Numbered from the stretch's first letter, positions 33,701-46,095 are shown. The stretch is DNA of 48,424 nucleotides from Candolleomyces eurysporus (GCA_027579435.1 JANBPK010000002.1:1-48424); one strand, 5' to 3'. Notes: generated from the sequence alone by a model not told the origin. Program-made: numbers and translations.

Positions 33701-35104
33701 CATTCGATTCCGAGGCGCGCGCCTTCATGCAAACAGCTGGTGAACCATACTGTGCTGGGCAGTCCATGCCCATAGCCGACCTTCGTTGGGCCTTGGCCGC
33801 AACTGTAGGTGCCCACCACTATTGGCATATTGATTCCGACGGGTTTGGGACCTTCATCATGGTGATCTGTGGACGTAAACTCTGGGCAGTAGCGCGAGAA
33901 CGGAAACCCAACGATTTCGCTGTGACGAATTTCTGGGCTGAACCAAACCTTGATGTCACTGAAACCCGCAAAGTCCATGCTACAGAGGCCATTGTCCTCA
34001 GCGGCAAGCATACTCTGTACGTTTGTTCGCTGAGAATGACCTGCTTATCACCATTTTCATGATCTTCCAATCAGTCTTATGGGTCCAGCTCGCCCCCACG
34101 CTGTCTGGACTCTCGAACCGTCTCTCTGCCAAGGCGGACATTTCTTAGCGACCAGCACGATCGACAAAACGGTCGTTGGTATCATTCACGGCTTTTTCTT
34201 GGGTAACATCATTACCAACGTCGAGCACGAAGAAATATGGAATATCCTTCAGCGGCAAATGATCTTTTATCATCTTGGTATGGCTAAAATGCATCGTTCT
34301 CACCGAGGTGTGTGGCAAAATAAACTGTTGGCACTAATACTGACAGGCAGTATTTCAGAGGATGGCCATCTTCCTGATGTTACCATGTTGCCTGGTTTGA
34401 GGTCAATCTTCCGGTTTTTCGTGATCATCGAGTTGCAACACGTTTTCTGTGTCCTCAGTTACCGCCAGGCGCAGCCTGAAGACTACCCTCACCTCAGAGA
34501 AGCCGATCTCTCACCACTCTTCGATCTGAATGCCGCATCAAAAGCGCATCGATGGCGTAGAATCTATTCGCGTGGAGTCATGCGCGATCTGATCTCTTAC
34601 CTGGCATCGCGTTATACGTTCTTCGATACGACCCGCGGGGATTTTGTTGATCCGTACCAGGACATTTTCGTCCCTCTCGTTGCGTGGGTCATCCTGGCTG
34701 CTCAAGAGTACTACAATCGTGTGTATGTGCTTCCCGCTGGCAATTCGGCTTTGCCGTCCGCCTCTGATAAGGTGGGATTTGTTCCTTCGAAAGACATTTT
34801 CGAGAAGCAGATGGGGTGGGCTCGACATGACATCTCCTTCAGCGCTGCCGTCCAGAACCTGGAAGCCAACAAAGTCGTGCTGGATTCGTTATGGCCCGAT
34901 TGGACTTTCATAGCGTCCGCGCGCTCCGAAGTTCTTCCTCATGAAGGTCAGTACTCCATTTAACGCTATCGTTTCGAAGGCGATACTGATAACTCTTTGA
35001 TAGTGCCCAGTGCTCAGATTTTATCGCTCGATGGTGTTCGTGACGGAGACCGACTCTATTTCTCTATCTTTGAGCCTGAAGATAAGGAAGCGAAGTCAAG
35101 TTAA
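30782..35104 (+). CDS. Large JmjC-domain protein with unrecognised N-terminal region
   Basis: JmjC proteins are Fe(II)/2-oxoglutarate dioxygenases, many of them histone demethylases. Exons: 30782-31126, 31185-31451, 31505-31711, 31770-31959, 32017-32904, 32953-33003, 33054-33140, 33195-33492, 33545-34016, 34075-34307, 34347-34946 and 35004-35104. A C8 run at 32633-32640 breaks the frame; with C7 the model is 3738 nt (1245 aa). Regions: residues 1-340 unknown and helical, with a hydrophobic FQIATFIGPVALLVPTIL; 345-550 Pro/Ser-rich; 553-590 basic (RRYPKRKRRSPP, SSKRRKLV), nuclear-signal-like; then JmjC with HIDSDGFGTFIMV giving His872 and Asp874, KLWAVA, and RPHAVWTLEP giving His943, a complete metal triad. 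The C-terminal 290 residues are helical and typical of agaric JmjC proteins. If the C8 is real, two genes would abut: 30782-32666 and one starting at ATG 32659 or earlier. Confidence 0.8.
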
Positions 35105-35249
35105 TCGGCGATGGAACCTTCAATTCTAATCATTTTCTCCGCAATTCAAATTTATGTATTTCACAATCATTATTGTATTTCAACACGTTTAGTTTCCCTC
35201 CTGCACTTCGAAAACAAAGGTATACACAAGATGGTCAACATAGGAGCAT
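35105..35249. other. Convergent 3' intergenic gap
   Basis: This is a 145-nt AT-rich gap between the stops of the JmjC gene (+) and the F-box-like gene (-). It holds 3' ends only. Confidence 0.5.
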
Positions 35250-36982
35250 TTAATGGATGATATGATCGACCTCTGCGGGATGTTCCACAAGACTCAAGTT
35301 TGGTTCTGCCCATTTCCACTCTATGTCCCCCGTTTCATTACCCACCAACAGTGTAGCGTAGGATTCAACCACGCTCCCAGAATCCTTGACCTCTTCAATG
35401 ATCCGACCATCTAAGGCGGTGTTGGTGCCATCGCAGACAAAAGTAACATGTAAGCCAGGCTTGCGGGCTAGATAATTTGATAGATACGACGAATCGTGAG
35501 GACCATACCAATTGGGGTCGAAAGCTCTGCGAGGGATCCTGGTGCAAAAGGAAATATGGTTGAGGGCTGGCAAGATCGCATCCCTTCTGAGGACCTGCCA
35601 GAGAAACTCGTCGAAACTTGCGAGGTGGAGATGCGTGACGGCTGTGAATTTCCGGAAGAATGCGGTGCACTGAAATGCAGCATTCTCCCTCAAAGCACGC
35701 GAGTAGTAGTAAATCGAATTCTTCAACTTGAGCACCCGTGCATGGCAAAGGAAAGCCGAAGCCTCGCCCGTAGCAAAGGTAGTAAGCACCTGGCCCCAAA
35801 CTGCCCCGTACTCTTGATTCCGACGGTTGGCCAATGTGAAGCATCTCAGACCAGCACGGAAAGTGGTGCTCCCATCCTCCGATTCCCCACACACTTGGAA
35901 GTCTTCTCCCATCCACCGAACCAGCCAACTCTTGTACGCGGCACCTCGAGGGATCTTGGCCAAGAAGGTATTCAGGAGGTTGTTGAAAATGTTATAGGTA
36001 GGAGCAAGGGGGAAGAAGACATCACATAGAAAGTCGAAGCTCTTCAACGATGGGGTTTCCAATCCGGCAACGATAACGGCGCAAGCCGGGAGGGGGCCGG
36101 TAAGCTTGAGCAACTCCAGTCGAGGGAGTCTAACGCTCAACCCTGCACTAGCCTCCCACGCGGAGCCCTTGAGTATGACACCGTCAAGAATGAGGCGAGT
36201 GAGATTTGGGAAGGACGAAATGCGACAGAGCCAGACTCCGGGGTAGAAGTCNTTTTTCTGGATTGAATGGAGATACCGCAAACTTCTGGGAGCAGGTTGC
36301 GTGAAGGGAAAGAGTCGAAATATGAGGTAGGATTGGAAGCTTGGGCTGGATGAATCTGGACTCGCTAATTATCTCTCCCGCAAGTTGAAGTGTTGTAAAA
36401 TTGGCAGCTAGATCGGCGAGGTTGGTGTTTGGGAAAGGCGAGGCATGGCTGTCCCATAGTAAGGTGAAGTGATTCAAAGATGGGGAAGGACGTGAAATCA
36501 ACCTCCCAAACTCCTCCATACTCCAAACGCATTCCTTGTCAAGCCGAATATGAAGGTAGTCACAGCGATTGAAATGCTGAAAAACGCGTCGAATATTCTC
36601 TCGAAAACAATTGTCGGAGAGCCTGCTCTTGTGCTCGTAGATCGCCCACGGGGATCTCCTCCAGCCACCAATAATGGATATAGGATGGCAGACGGAAGTC
36701 TCCAGTAGATAGGTGACCCTCTCCGGTGTGTCGTTGTCGATGTCGACAATACGTCCCGAAAGCGAGNAAAAAACTGAGGATCACATCCCTATACCCTGAA
36801 GAAACAAGCGATAGGGAGAGCAAAGATTTCGCTTCCGGTCGTATAGAGTGAGGATCAAGGCGGTTTCGTGGATCGACGAGATGTTTTCCAATTTCGAGGA
36901 GGATATCGACGGGTAGCATAGGTCCTTCAGTCCCCTCACCCAGTTGATCTAGAAAGGTCCTCGCAACATTAGCAATTGGCAT
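35250..36982 (-). CDS. F-box/LRR-like protein, single exon
   Basis: F-box proteins select targets for SCF ubiquitin ligases, and this type is very numerous in agarics. Dropping the Ns at 36767 and 36251 joins three frames into one intronless CDS of 1731 nt (576 aa). The start MPIANVARTFLDQL is followed by the F-box core MLPVDILLEIGKHLVDP (about residues 22-38) and LLSLSLVSSGYRDV, which completes the motif. The rest has irregular Leu-rich repeats (RRVFQHFNRCDYLHI, SLNHFTLLWDS, LPHISTLSLHA, FPNLTRLILDGVI, LPRLELLKLTGPL, TAVTHLHLASFDE, LPALNHISF). This fits an LRR-type substrate-binding part. The target is unknown. Confidence 0.82.
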
Positions 36983-37790
36983 CGAGAAACGTAGAAGTTG
37001 GGAGTTATACCGAGCTGAATAGGGTTACAACTCTCCATGTTCAACCTTCAATCCTTAGGATGGGATGTGAGAGAGCTCTTTCCGCGTATTGAGGCAGAGA
37101 GAATATCGTCGGATACTCGGAGGATGTTTTCGCCATGGGTTATCGGTCAATTTATTCGTATTTCGAGTGGAACCGAATCTTGCAAAGTAGCGAATCATAA
37201 ACGCGCTCCAAAGTCCCGGGTATCTCATAACTCTAGATCTATAGCGTTATGAAAAACTGTGGGGTCAATCAGCTGGGAGCAGTCTGTTGAATAGGCACCA
37301 GATCGCAAGATCTGAGGGATATACAAGTTACGATGATTTTGGTTCATCTGGATGTTGCCGTATTTGGTATTAAAAGAAAGGCAACGTTCTGCACGTATAC
37401 TATATCTATAGATGCTATATGGATCCGGACGCGATACAAATACAGATCGCTCGTTTTTCCTGAAAACTCCAAGTGCACATTTGTGCATTGAATCTGCGCC
37501 AATGCTTGGAAGATCGTCCGTCATACAAGGAGTCAAAATCTGGAGTTGTGCGTCCACGTGGAGCCAAGCAATCTACGAGGTTCTCGCTCTTTTGCCGGAG
37601 GGCATCTCGGAAGTTCCTAGCGCGAAGGTTTTGGAAAAATGAATTCAAATCACTTGGGAATGCACGCGGATCTCATCTACTCACGGTCGTTTGTGGTGGC
37701 TGAGCTATTGAAGCGACGTTGATTCATGAATTTGAAATACTTATTGTCGAGGTGTGTTGCGCCACTCTGGACAAAGTTTTCTGTATTTAA
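36983..37790. other. Intergenic region, nothing recognised
   Basis: About 800 nt between two minus-strand genes: the promoter side of the F-box gene and the 3' side of the membrane-protein gene. Short frames on both strands (for example 37412-37642 +) carry no motif. The membrane-protein gene may extend a little below 37791 if a further exon follows the donor near 37858. Confidence 0.4.
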
Positions 37791-40700
37791 TCATTCGTCA
37801 TTCGTTGTCAACGTCAACGGGCAAAACAACATCAATAGAGACGAAGTATGCTCACCGTTCGAAACTTGCCGCGTGGCAGAATTAGTCCTTGTCACAATCC
37901 ACGACTCGCTTTCTTCGAACTCCCAAGGCCAGTCGAACGTGTCAGGCACCTTCACAGTAGGAGGTCCTGTTGAATCCAAGAACTTGTCAAAGGCCTCCAC
38001 CCCAAACCGCGATACCAGTTGCAACACAGCCCTAATTTGATCTCTTAAGTGACTGGATGTGCATCCTGGTGGCCCCCGATGTTCGCTTGCCTCCGCTGCC
38101 AGCTTATACTGGTAGATTTTCATGCAGAAAAACGAGATCCAGACGCCAAATAGCCTCTCGAAGTTGATTATCCCTCCTTCCACAAATGCTTCAAGCTTCC
38201 CAGGGGCGGTAGTCGGTGAGATTTTGATCGTATAATTATGGCTGAACCACCGGACTGTTGCTCTTGCCATCCCGCGGCAGGTGCAGAACATAGCCCGTTC
38301 GTCGTAAGATAGCTCGTTGACGTCACTTCCTGAGATCATACTCTCAGTGAGGGTGTCGTCCCCAATCACCGGAACGATCGTTTTAGACTTGGCGTAGGTC
38401 CCAGAATGGTGCACGTTGACCAAGATGATCGTAATGACGAGGTAGAATAGGTCCATAACGCCCTCCAAGCTTCCGAGATCTGGGACGTGCTCGATTAGAT
38501 GCTCTAACCATAGTCAATGATTATTCATGTAAAGTTCGGTAAGGACATACCATGCTCACAATCGCGTATACGGCCTCGAACGATGGCATCATACGTAAAG
38601 AGAAATGTTCTGCAGAGCACCCGCCGTGACTCGTAGCAGTGGCTCTGTCTGGAGACCCAGTTTTGGAGAATGAAATGGTGAACAAGGCCAATGCACATCG
38701 GTTTGAATTGCTGACACGAGTAGAAGTACTCCCCCGCCAAAACCGAGTTTTGGATGCTGTGAACGAGATACAAGGTGTTTGCTGGGATAAATCTGATGGG
38801 TTTCAGTCCAACTGAAGCGAAAGAGATCAGGTGTAATAACCTACGCGAGACCACCGGAAGGAACGATGAAGCTTCTCAACTCGTAGCCAACCAGTGCTCC
38901 CTGCGATGGGGAGAACGGCTTTGGAGTGTAGAGATGAGGGAGGAAGCGGCTCGGCCATGCGGATATGAAGGCTTTTACTGGATATGCGATGACAAGCCAA
39001 ATCATCCCGCTTTGAGGCTTTAGGAGGATGCCACAACCGTCAGGGGGTATTGCCCATAGCTGAGTCGCTGCCTTGGTTCCTCCGGAAATCCATCGAAACG
39101 TGGGTGGAAGATCCTGGTCAGGCCAATATCTCGAATCAATCGGGCTAGCGAATAGGTACGCAGCTGATTCGGTACCATGCGGGGTCAGAGAAACGCCTTG
39201 AAGTCTCCTCTGTACAGGTAGGATTTGAAGGATTTTTCCATTTGGTAACCGCGCTGCGGTACTAAAGTCTCGAAGTGAAGCAGTTTTCACGCTTGAAGCG
39301 GTTTCCAAAATATCGACGGATTGGTCTAAACGTTTCAGAGAATTCAGTTCGACGGTATTGACCTAGAGATCATAATCTTACCATGAACGCGGATCTGCAA
39401 AGAAAGAGGTCCTAATTCGACCAAGGTGTTTCTGAATTGACGGGCCTCCGCCTCTGCTATGTAGCCTGCGTCCAACCCACCAGCATCCACCGTCGCCTGC
39501 TTCAGAGGTGCTTCCACGATCAAAGCTTTGGTACGCATAGCACTCTGCAGTGACCTGGGTTTCGCTAGGAGTGCTTCATAGTTCCCATAGCTAACACATT
39601 CGTCGTAGGGAGAAGACTGGGGGTGAAGGTTCAAAAAGGTTCGGACGTTTCGATCAATGACGCTGTGTAGTTCTGCCAGAAATTGTTGATCGTGAGGATT
39701 CTGACACGCTCTTGTAAGCCAAGTCCAACAGATGGCTTAATCTGAGCCACCTACATGAACATGTGGAAGCCAAAATGGCAGGACTCGGTTCTCAACAACG
39801 TGAGTGAGCGGACAACCATCCTGTTCCTATAAGCGAATGACGGTCAGCTTGGAACCGACACCTGAGCCATGCGAGCATTCACCCGACTCCAGCCTTCCAC
39901 GGTTAGTTCTATGCCATAAGAAGGAGCCTCAGGCTTCCAGGTGGACGACCATTTTGTCAGTAATATTGTACCTGAATCAAGCGATAACTTACAAAGAGTA
40001 TATCTTCAGTGATACGAGGGATCGCCCAACAACCTTCGTCTTCACTACCTCGAGCGCCAAGATTGTGCGACGCCACTGTAACTGCCAAAGGAACATCTCC
40101 CATGCACGGAGTGGGGGCTCTTGCAATATCTTGAGCTTGGCCAGAATTGGGAGCGGCGGAGGACGAAGATCTTCTCCCTGCTTTTGAGCGCTTTATGGAA
40201 GGCAAAGAATTTGGTTTTTCATTGAATGCTAGAACACAGCCGTTCAGTATATGCAGACACAAATGAGAAGATACTCAGTACAGATCCTAAACCAATGTCG
40301 AATCGGATCGTCTGCACCAACATTGGAGAGTTTGTCCCATGGCATCATTTCTAGAAGCTTGGGGACCGCGATGAATACGTTTTGAGACTCATCACTAGCC
40401 ATAAGGTCGAAGAAGCTAAATAGCAGACTTTCAACTTCCTTGAGTAGGGGGGGGTCTATCATTTCCCAAGGTAGCTGAAACCTGTTGGATAGTGTCAGCT
40501 GAGCAATACGTATACTTATTTGATCATCAGCAGAGCACTGACCGCCAGTAGGCGCCGGCGCGGGACGGGCTGTCGGCCAAAAAAATTGATTCCCATTAAC
40601 GCAACGATCGGCGTAAGTAGAACCACGGATTGGAAAGTCCCGCTTATCAGGGCGTCTAACATCTCTATCTTGTTGGCTCCTTTGATCCACGAGTCCAGAC

Positions 40701-41656
40701 CACCCAGCAGTTGGTAGACATCTTGAGGGACATCAGGCAAGCTTCCTATGTCCTAAGGACCCATCGTTGTAGCGGCGAGAAATTCTTAATTTACAAGGGC
40801 TCACCTTAATATCACGCCTCCAGCCTTTCCCGAGCTTCCTGAGTATCAAAACCACCAAATGAAACGTCAGCAAAATGTTCGACGTTGACTTGAGACTGAG
40901 AACAGCTTTGAAGACAGCCCTATCCCTTTCTTCGCCTTGGTAACTCTGGATTTCAGTCCCACAGGACTGAAAATCAGCGGCCGCTCTACGAATGGAATCA
41001 GCCGCCAGTTCAGTAACAGTGATCCAGTCTTTATTCAGCATCCCGAGACCCTGTGCATTGAAAGATTTGTGAATGGCTGATACCAAATCAAAGTTCCATT
41101 CCTCACCACTGAGGCAACAAATTCAGTCGGTTTAATGACTGCCTCCAACAAACGAGGAACCTTCGGTAAACGAGGTGTATACACCGCATTCCGTTCAATT
41201 GCAAGGTTTGGATATCGTCGCTGGGCGACGATTTCCAACCAACGGTAACATGCAATCCACGCTGCGAGAATCTCGAAATACTTGCTTTCCTCGACCAGAG
41301 TTGCTTCAATGTCTTTTTTTAATATTTCTCGCACTCTGTGGCAGCGAGAGCTGGACCCTGAAGCGATCTTCTTTGAGAAAGACTCGGTGTCCCTGGCGAG
41401 GTCCTGACCGTGAGTTGAAGGGACGTTGTCAGATTGCGGTAAGTCGACACGGAAGAGATAGACAAGCCTTCCACGTTGGGTCAATAGCCAACGCTCCCCA
41501 TGCCCCTTCTATCTCCTCGTCTAGTGCCTTCGGAAGCACTGTTTCCCAACAAAAAGAGGCAAATAGGGGAGTCCTCGTAACTGGCGTGTTACTGGGAGGC
41601 GAATATTCCATAAACATATTGTGGATGGGAGAGGGACGAGGGGTGGATGAGTTCAA
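37791..41656 (-). CDS. Large hypothetical membrane protein, multi-exon
   Basis: I do not recognise a family. The likely start is the ATG at 41656 (MNSSTPRPSPIHNMF). Coding blocks, in transcript order: about 41656-41430, 41440-41100 (EATLVEESKYFEILAAWIAC), 41050-40805 (DWITVTELAADSIRRAAADF), 40763-40550 (DVYQLLGGLDSWIKGANKIE), 40505-40275 (LPWEMIDPPLLKEVESLLFS), 40240-40000, 39640-39380, 39345-38840, 38800-38530 and 38480-37791. Two junctions were checked and keep phase: RRDIK to DIGSLPDV, and RRRLLA to LTLSNRFQ. Hydrophobic segments that could span a membrane are STSNILLTFHLVVLILRKL, FQSVVLLTPIVALMGINFF, GMIWLVIAYPVKAFISAW and FYLVITIILVNV. The N-terminus has no clear signal peptide. Exon limits are approximate and the total may be near 1100 aa. 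Confidence 0.55.
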
Positions 41657-42100
41657 AGGCTCTCTGTGTGCATTTTGCTGCCCTGCGCTGGAAGGGGAAT
41701 ATAACCTGTGAAATCAATCATGAAATGGTCACCATCTTCGGGACTCAGGCACGGATTAGCGACCCTGGACGCGGAAGTATCGAATTGTTGGCCAACGGAT
41801 GGGGAAATGCCAAAAGGTGAGGGTACAAACGGAAGAATTGTATGTACTTGTTGAGGTGAGAGGCAGCAATCTAGAGCTGTTTTCCAAAAGCAAATTGATC
41901 CCGTCTCCGACTCGATCAGAAAACCATCGGTACATTTACTTGCCTGACAGAGACAGCGCCTACCGATAGCTACCGATCGACGGAGAAATCGAGATTGCNT
42001 TTTTTTTCAGACGATATGTAAGTCACTCTAGGTGATGTCAGTGAATCAGGTATGTTTTCTGTGACGTCATTCGTAAGAAGCAGTTGAGGGAGCGTGTACA
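41657..42100. other. Intergenic region with a T-run and N
   Basis: This is the promoter side of the membrane-protein gene and the 3' side of the WD40-like gene. An N at 41999 precedes a T8-T9 run, so the run length is uncertain. No gene is seen. Confidence 0.45.
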
Positions 42101-44381
42101 CTAGGTTTGGGAATGCTGAGTACGCATAGGGATCGCTACAGTCTTAGTTATAGTCTTCGTAACTGTAACAACTTTTGTCTCCGTTACCACAATCATAGAT
42201 ATCGGCAGATCCTCGTCCTGGCTATCCTCAAGATCCGCAAATCTGGATCTCTCTGTCAGCAAGGTTGTAAGTGGGGTGGGAGTCGGTTGAAGAAGGATCA
42301 GAGAAGGGGAGGTGGAGAAATACTGGCTGGCAGAAGAGAAGCCCTCAGTGACGGAGTGACGGGGAGCCAGGTGGGCGATTTGAAGGCCGGTCTGTTCGGG
42401 AATCGGTGTTCCAGTGGGCAAAACAAGCCAGATAGCGAGCAGCAGGCTTCCGAGGCTTCCCAGCCCAACGAGAGTTGAATAGCTAACCTAAAGAGGATCA
42501 ATTTTGCACCCGTATGTCACGAGTGAAGGGTTGGCACGTACTCTGGTAAAGGACAGCTTTCCCGATCGTGTCCATGGCCGAGCGGTGAGGGCGTCGACAT
42601 CAGGACGGGAAGAGAAATTTCCGGCTGGATTTGCATGAAGCTTCCCAGTATTCGCAACTCTGGGTACTGGCCTCGAAGAGGTCGAACTTATCGCCTGGCG
42701 TTCCAGACGTGGGTTTGAAGCAGATGACACAGAGACTTTGGGCGAAGAATGGGCCCTGGACTGGAAAATGGAGGAGTCTCCTTCGATGGTCCAAAGAACA
42801 ATCCCCGTCCCAATCGCGGCGGCGATGATGACGTTAGTCTCGGTCACAATAGCGGACTACAAGTAATTGAGTACCTCGAGCGTAAGATTGAGAAAACAGA
42901 ACACTTACGATAGATTGCGATGGATGACGTCCCTTGGTTCCTAGATAGCTAGAAACGTGAATGTTACCCTTAGTAGCAACTGGTACTTGTCCCAAGTTAT
43001 GACCAGTAACGATCGTGGTTTCATCCAGGAACTGGGTTTCAAGTATGAAGTTGCGCTTCGAAACACCAAACTCCCCATGTGTCGTCATTTGATGCTTGCG
43101 GAGGGGGAGTGAATACCAGTCGACTTCGTTCTTTAGATTAGTGGAAACGAGCACGTTTCCTGATGGTGAGATGGCGGTTGCACCCCTAGCATCTACTAAG
43201 TCCACAGCCATAGACGTCTGTACAGTCAACTCACATGCAAGATCCAGCGAGAGCCGGTAGAGTCCACTTATAATGCCACACGTCTTGGTCTAATTCAAAA
43301 CCCCTAATGATGCCGCGTCAGTGAAGGACATAAGGAATGGGTTTCAAGTACGCACTGAGCGCCTGCAAGAGAGGTTACACGGACGGAGGTTCGGCTGAGG
43401 AAATGGATCTGGAGAGGGATAGGCTGATATTTGATAGGGACAAGACTTAGGTCCTTAGCTTTATCGAATGGCCCGCGAAGGGTGGCCTGTATCGGGAGGG
43501 AAGGACCTTCTGCGAACGATGTTGGGTTTCCATCTAGAAAAGAGCATGAACTATGATCAGTTGTCAGAGAAACGTTAAGAGTCTTACCGTGGAATGGAAA
43601 CGGAACCATCTGGACCTTCATGTCAAAGGCAACGGCGACGGTTGTTCCACCCTCGTCCATCGCCATTCCATTGATAAACCCTTTGACTTTGATAGCAGTC
43701 GTTCGGTCATCCTGCTGCAGAATCAGACACAAGGATCGGCAAAAAGTTGGTTTATACGTACCTGAGCGTCACTATCACCACAGGAGAACTCAAGGCAGCT
43801 AACAATGCCATGCGCCGCTGCTATGAGGATTGTGCGTGGCGCCTGTGGGTGCCAAAGAATGTCGTGAATAGCGGCGCCTGCATCCATAATCTTGATGCGC
43901 TCCCGGGATCCAGAAGCATAGCTTATCTGCGAAATAGGGACGTAAGGGCTGGGATAGTCCGAAAAGGCAAATAATGATGAGCTCAAACCGTGACTAGGCC
44001 GTGGTCGTCGCCATAAGCCACATAGACACCAGCAGGGGACAGCCGAATGCAGGAAACCTTGGCACTATGTGTAAACTGAACCGGGTCCTTCGCAGAGAGA
44101 ACGTTGCATTCTAGAAGAGTGCCAATGTCTTGAGATTGAGTATCCATCGATAGTTGGTCCAGGATGCGGAATGTTATTGGCGAAGCGCGGATTCGGGTGA
44201 GGGAATTAAAAGAGATGCAGTCCTTTCTCAACCTGGAGGCGCGATATAACGCTTCCACGCGTTCGATTCCACCAATTATAGATCCCTTCCTTGAGAAATG
44301 GTTTCGTGGAGAAATATGAACTGAATTTGTACTGGTCCCTGATTTTTGAGCCAGTTCCGTGGACATGAGTACCAATCGCAA
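42101..44381 (-). CDS. WD40-like protein with a C-terminal membrane anchor
   Basis: The start at 44381 is provisional; an upstream block to 44766 could belong. Blocks in transcript order: 44381-43990 (FTHSAKVSCIRLSPAGVYVA, a beta-propeller blade), about 43935-43765 (IHDILWHPQAPRTILIAAAHG), about 43720-43590 (GFINGMAMDEGGTTVAVAFD), 43535-43350, 43180-42905 (ATAISPSGNVLVSTN), 42860-42540 (NVIIAAAIGTGIVLWTIEGD) and about 42485-42101. The repeated pattern of S-P-x-G turns, A/V-rich strands and W at the strand ends fits a WD40 propeller, although canonical GH and WD pairs are weak. Near the C-terminus LVGLGSLGSLLLAIWLVLP is a single membrane span, followed by about 100 residues ending in a Val/Thr-rich VTETKVVTVTKTITKTV tail. 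I infer a tail-anchored propeller facing the cytosol. No function is known to me. Confidence 0.6.
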
Positions 44382-45272
44382 GCAAATGCGATGCGTGATC
44401 GTGACTTCCCTACACGAATGTTGAGTATGAAATTAACAAAGACACAAAGAAACCGGTGAACTATACCCAGGACTACGGCCCTTGGGGCCTCATGTAAAGA
44501 ATGTGATTAGGTGGAGACGACAGAACGATTGGATAACTGAGGTTTGCACTTTGTTTTGGCACGCTAGTTGATCCACGAGCTAGGCACGCAGCAGGCTGAT
44601 CGTTGTGGTTTTGGCACATGTCCACGGTCACAATTAATGATATGCCCTGTATGGAAAATTCGCTTCTCCATATGGCGCACATCCGTGTGCCAGGGCCACA
44701 GAAAAATCCAAAAGGTTGGGGTCGTGTTTCTCTGCCTGGCTCACAAAGGAAGAGCTTTTCACTCAATTACGGAATAAAGATCCCGAATGTGACTGAAAAA
44801 GTGCGCGTGGTTGAAAAGAATGCAATCGCGATTCTATGGACCTGGAAGTAAAGGCGCGTCCTACTTCCTTGGCCGTGTTTCACGACCTAATGAACAGTGG
44901 CGGTATCCAGTTGGGTGTGCCATGAGTCTATCCCATTAAAACTCCTCCAAAATCCTGATGAACTGACAATCTTGCACCCTCCCTTTTGTTGAGATTGCGG
45001 CGGCCTCCTCCCACAAGAATCCTCTCCGCCAGCATGGTAATAGCCATCATCTTCGTCTTCGCCTTTCCTGGACGCTGACTCATGTTTATCCAAGCCTCGA
45101 TCTCGCAGTGGAACCCCGCGGTTGGTCAACCAGCCTGAGGACGGCGACTGTGCAATAGTCGATAAGGTCAATCTTGTTCTATCGCTATCAAAGCTCCCAG
45201 CATAACTGATGAGCTCTACAGAAGAAGTCTGTCTTTGGGTATCACTTTCCCCTCACCACGTCTAGGCGCCGG
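44382..45272. other. Region between divergent genes, possible extra exons
   Basis: This may be the divergent promoter area, but two opposing frames compete at 44473-44851. On the minus strand, PIVLSSPPNHILYMRPQGP might be a first exon of the WD40-like gene. On the plus strand, 44603-44851 reads IKIPNVTEKVRVVEKNAIAI and ends LWTWK at a stop, which looks like the C-terminus of a real protein. I cannot decide between them. From 44860 to 45200 nothing is recognisable. Confidence 0.35.
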
Positions 45273-45785
45273 ATGGTTGAATGCGAGAAGTTGGATATGG
45301 AATCCCGCATAGGGCATCGCTGGGTTCCCCATGTTTCTGTGGTGAAGCGTCTGCCGGACATGCCACTCAGCGCACCGCTGCACCGCAGTATAGTCTGCAT
45401 TGGCAAGCATGTCTTTCTTGTCTGCGGATATACCGATGAGAGGCTACCGCCGAGCGAGTCCATTCTCAAGATTAAGAAAAGCACGATGTGGCGTGGAGAA
45501 GTCATGGTTTTCTCCATGAGCTCCAAGAATAATTTGCGCCGGCGCCCCGCTTGTCCCAGCGCGACCATCAACATGGCGGCTGCCTTGTGAGTGTTAGTCC
45601 GTACCCATTTCCTCGAAGTCTGACATCTTTGAAAGGTTTGTGTCTCGAGTAACTGAGGCCACCGATGGCAAGGGTAAAATCCCGGGCCTCATTAAATTCC
45701 TTGATCAAGCCAGTGAGTATTTTTTCGAGTAGACTCTACGCGCTTGACTGACAAAACTGAATGTTCTTTGTCAATATTCAGACTA
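45273..45785 (+). CDS. Small hypothetical protein
   Basis: The frame from ATG 45273 (MVECEKLDMESRIGHRWVPH) runs to a GTGAGT donor at about 45586. It continues after an acceptor at about 45636 with FVSRVTEATDGKGKIPGLIK, has a second intron from about 45711 to 45780, and ends two codons later with TAA at 45783-45785. That gives about 132 aa. Seen: PLHRSIVCIGKHVFLVCGYTDE, a hydrophobic strand, and a basic Cys-containing stretch RRRPACPSATIN. No known domain. An upstream exon from ATG 45209 is possible but does not join in phase with the GT-AG sites I can see. Confidence 0.5.
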
Positions 45786-46095
45786 AACTATATTCTATGG
45801 TTCTCCAGAGCTGAGGTCTTACATCGTTGACGAATCCGTGAACCCTTCTTTCTTGTCTTTGTTGCCCGTGTCCTGTGCTTGTAACGCGTAAATGAGATAA
45901 TTTTGCACGATAATTTAGTTTCAATGAACAATGAAAGACAATACCAATCTTTCTAACGCTCAGAGGAAGTAAAGCACAAAGTAAGCTCGATGGCCACGCT
46001 GTTCGTGGATGGGTTTCCAGCTTTGTGACTCTTTCATCTATAAGAGCAGGGAATCCTTTCTTTCTTTCCCATATTCCTGTGTTGGCTATTCCTCT
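45786..46095. other. Intergenic region
   Basis: This 310-nt gap lies between two plus-strand genes: the 3' flank of the first and the promoter of the second (pyrimidine-rich CCTTTCTTTCTTTCCC at about 46053). No gene is seen. Confidence 0.45.

Noticed and set aside
35496..36029. Plus-strand frame of 177 codons within the F-box gene
   Set aside because: It is antisense to the LRR-like coding sequence, which closes exactly to 576 codons on the minus strand.
44603..44851. Plus-strand ORF ending LWTWK
   Set aside because: It is plausible as the end of a protein but has no joinable upstream exon and competes with a minus-strand frame, so it is noted in a region entry rather than called as a gene.
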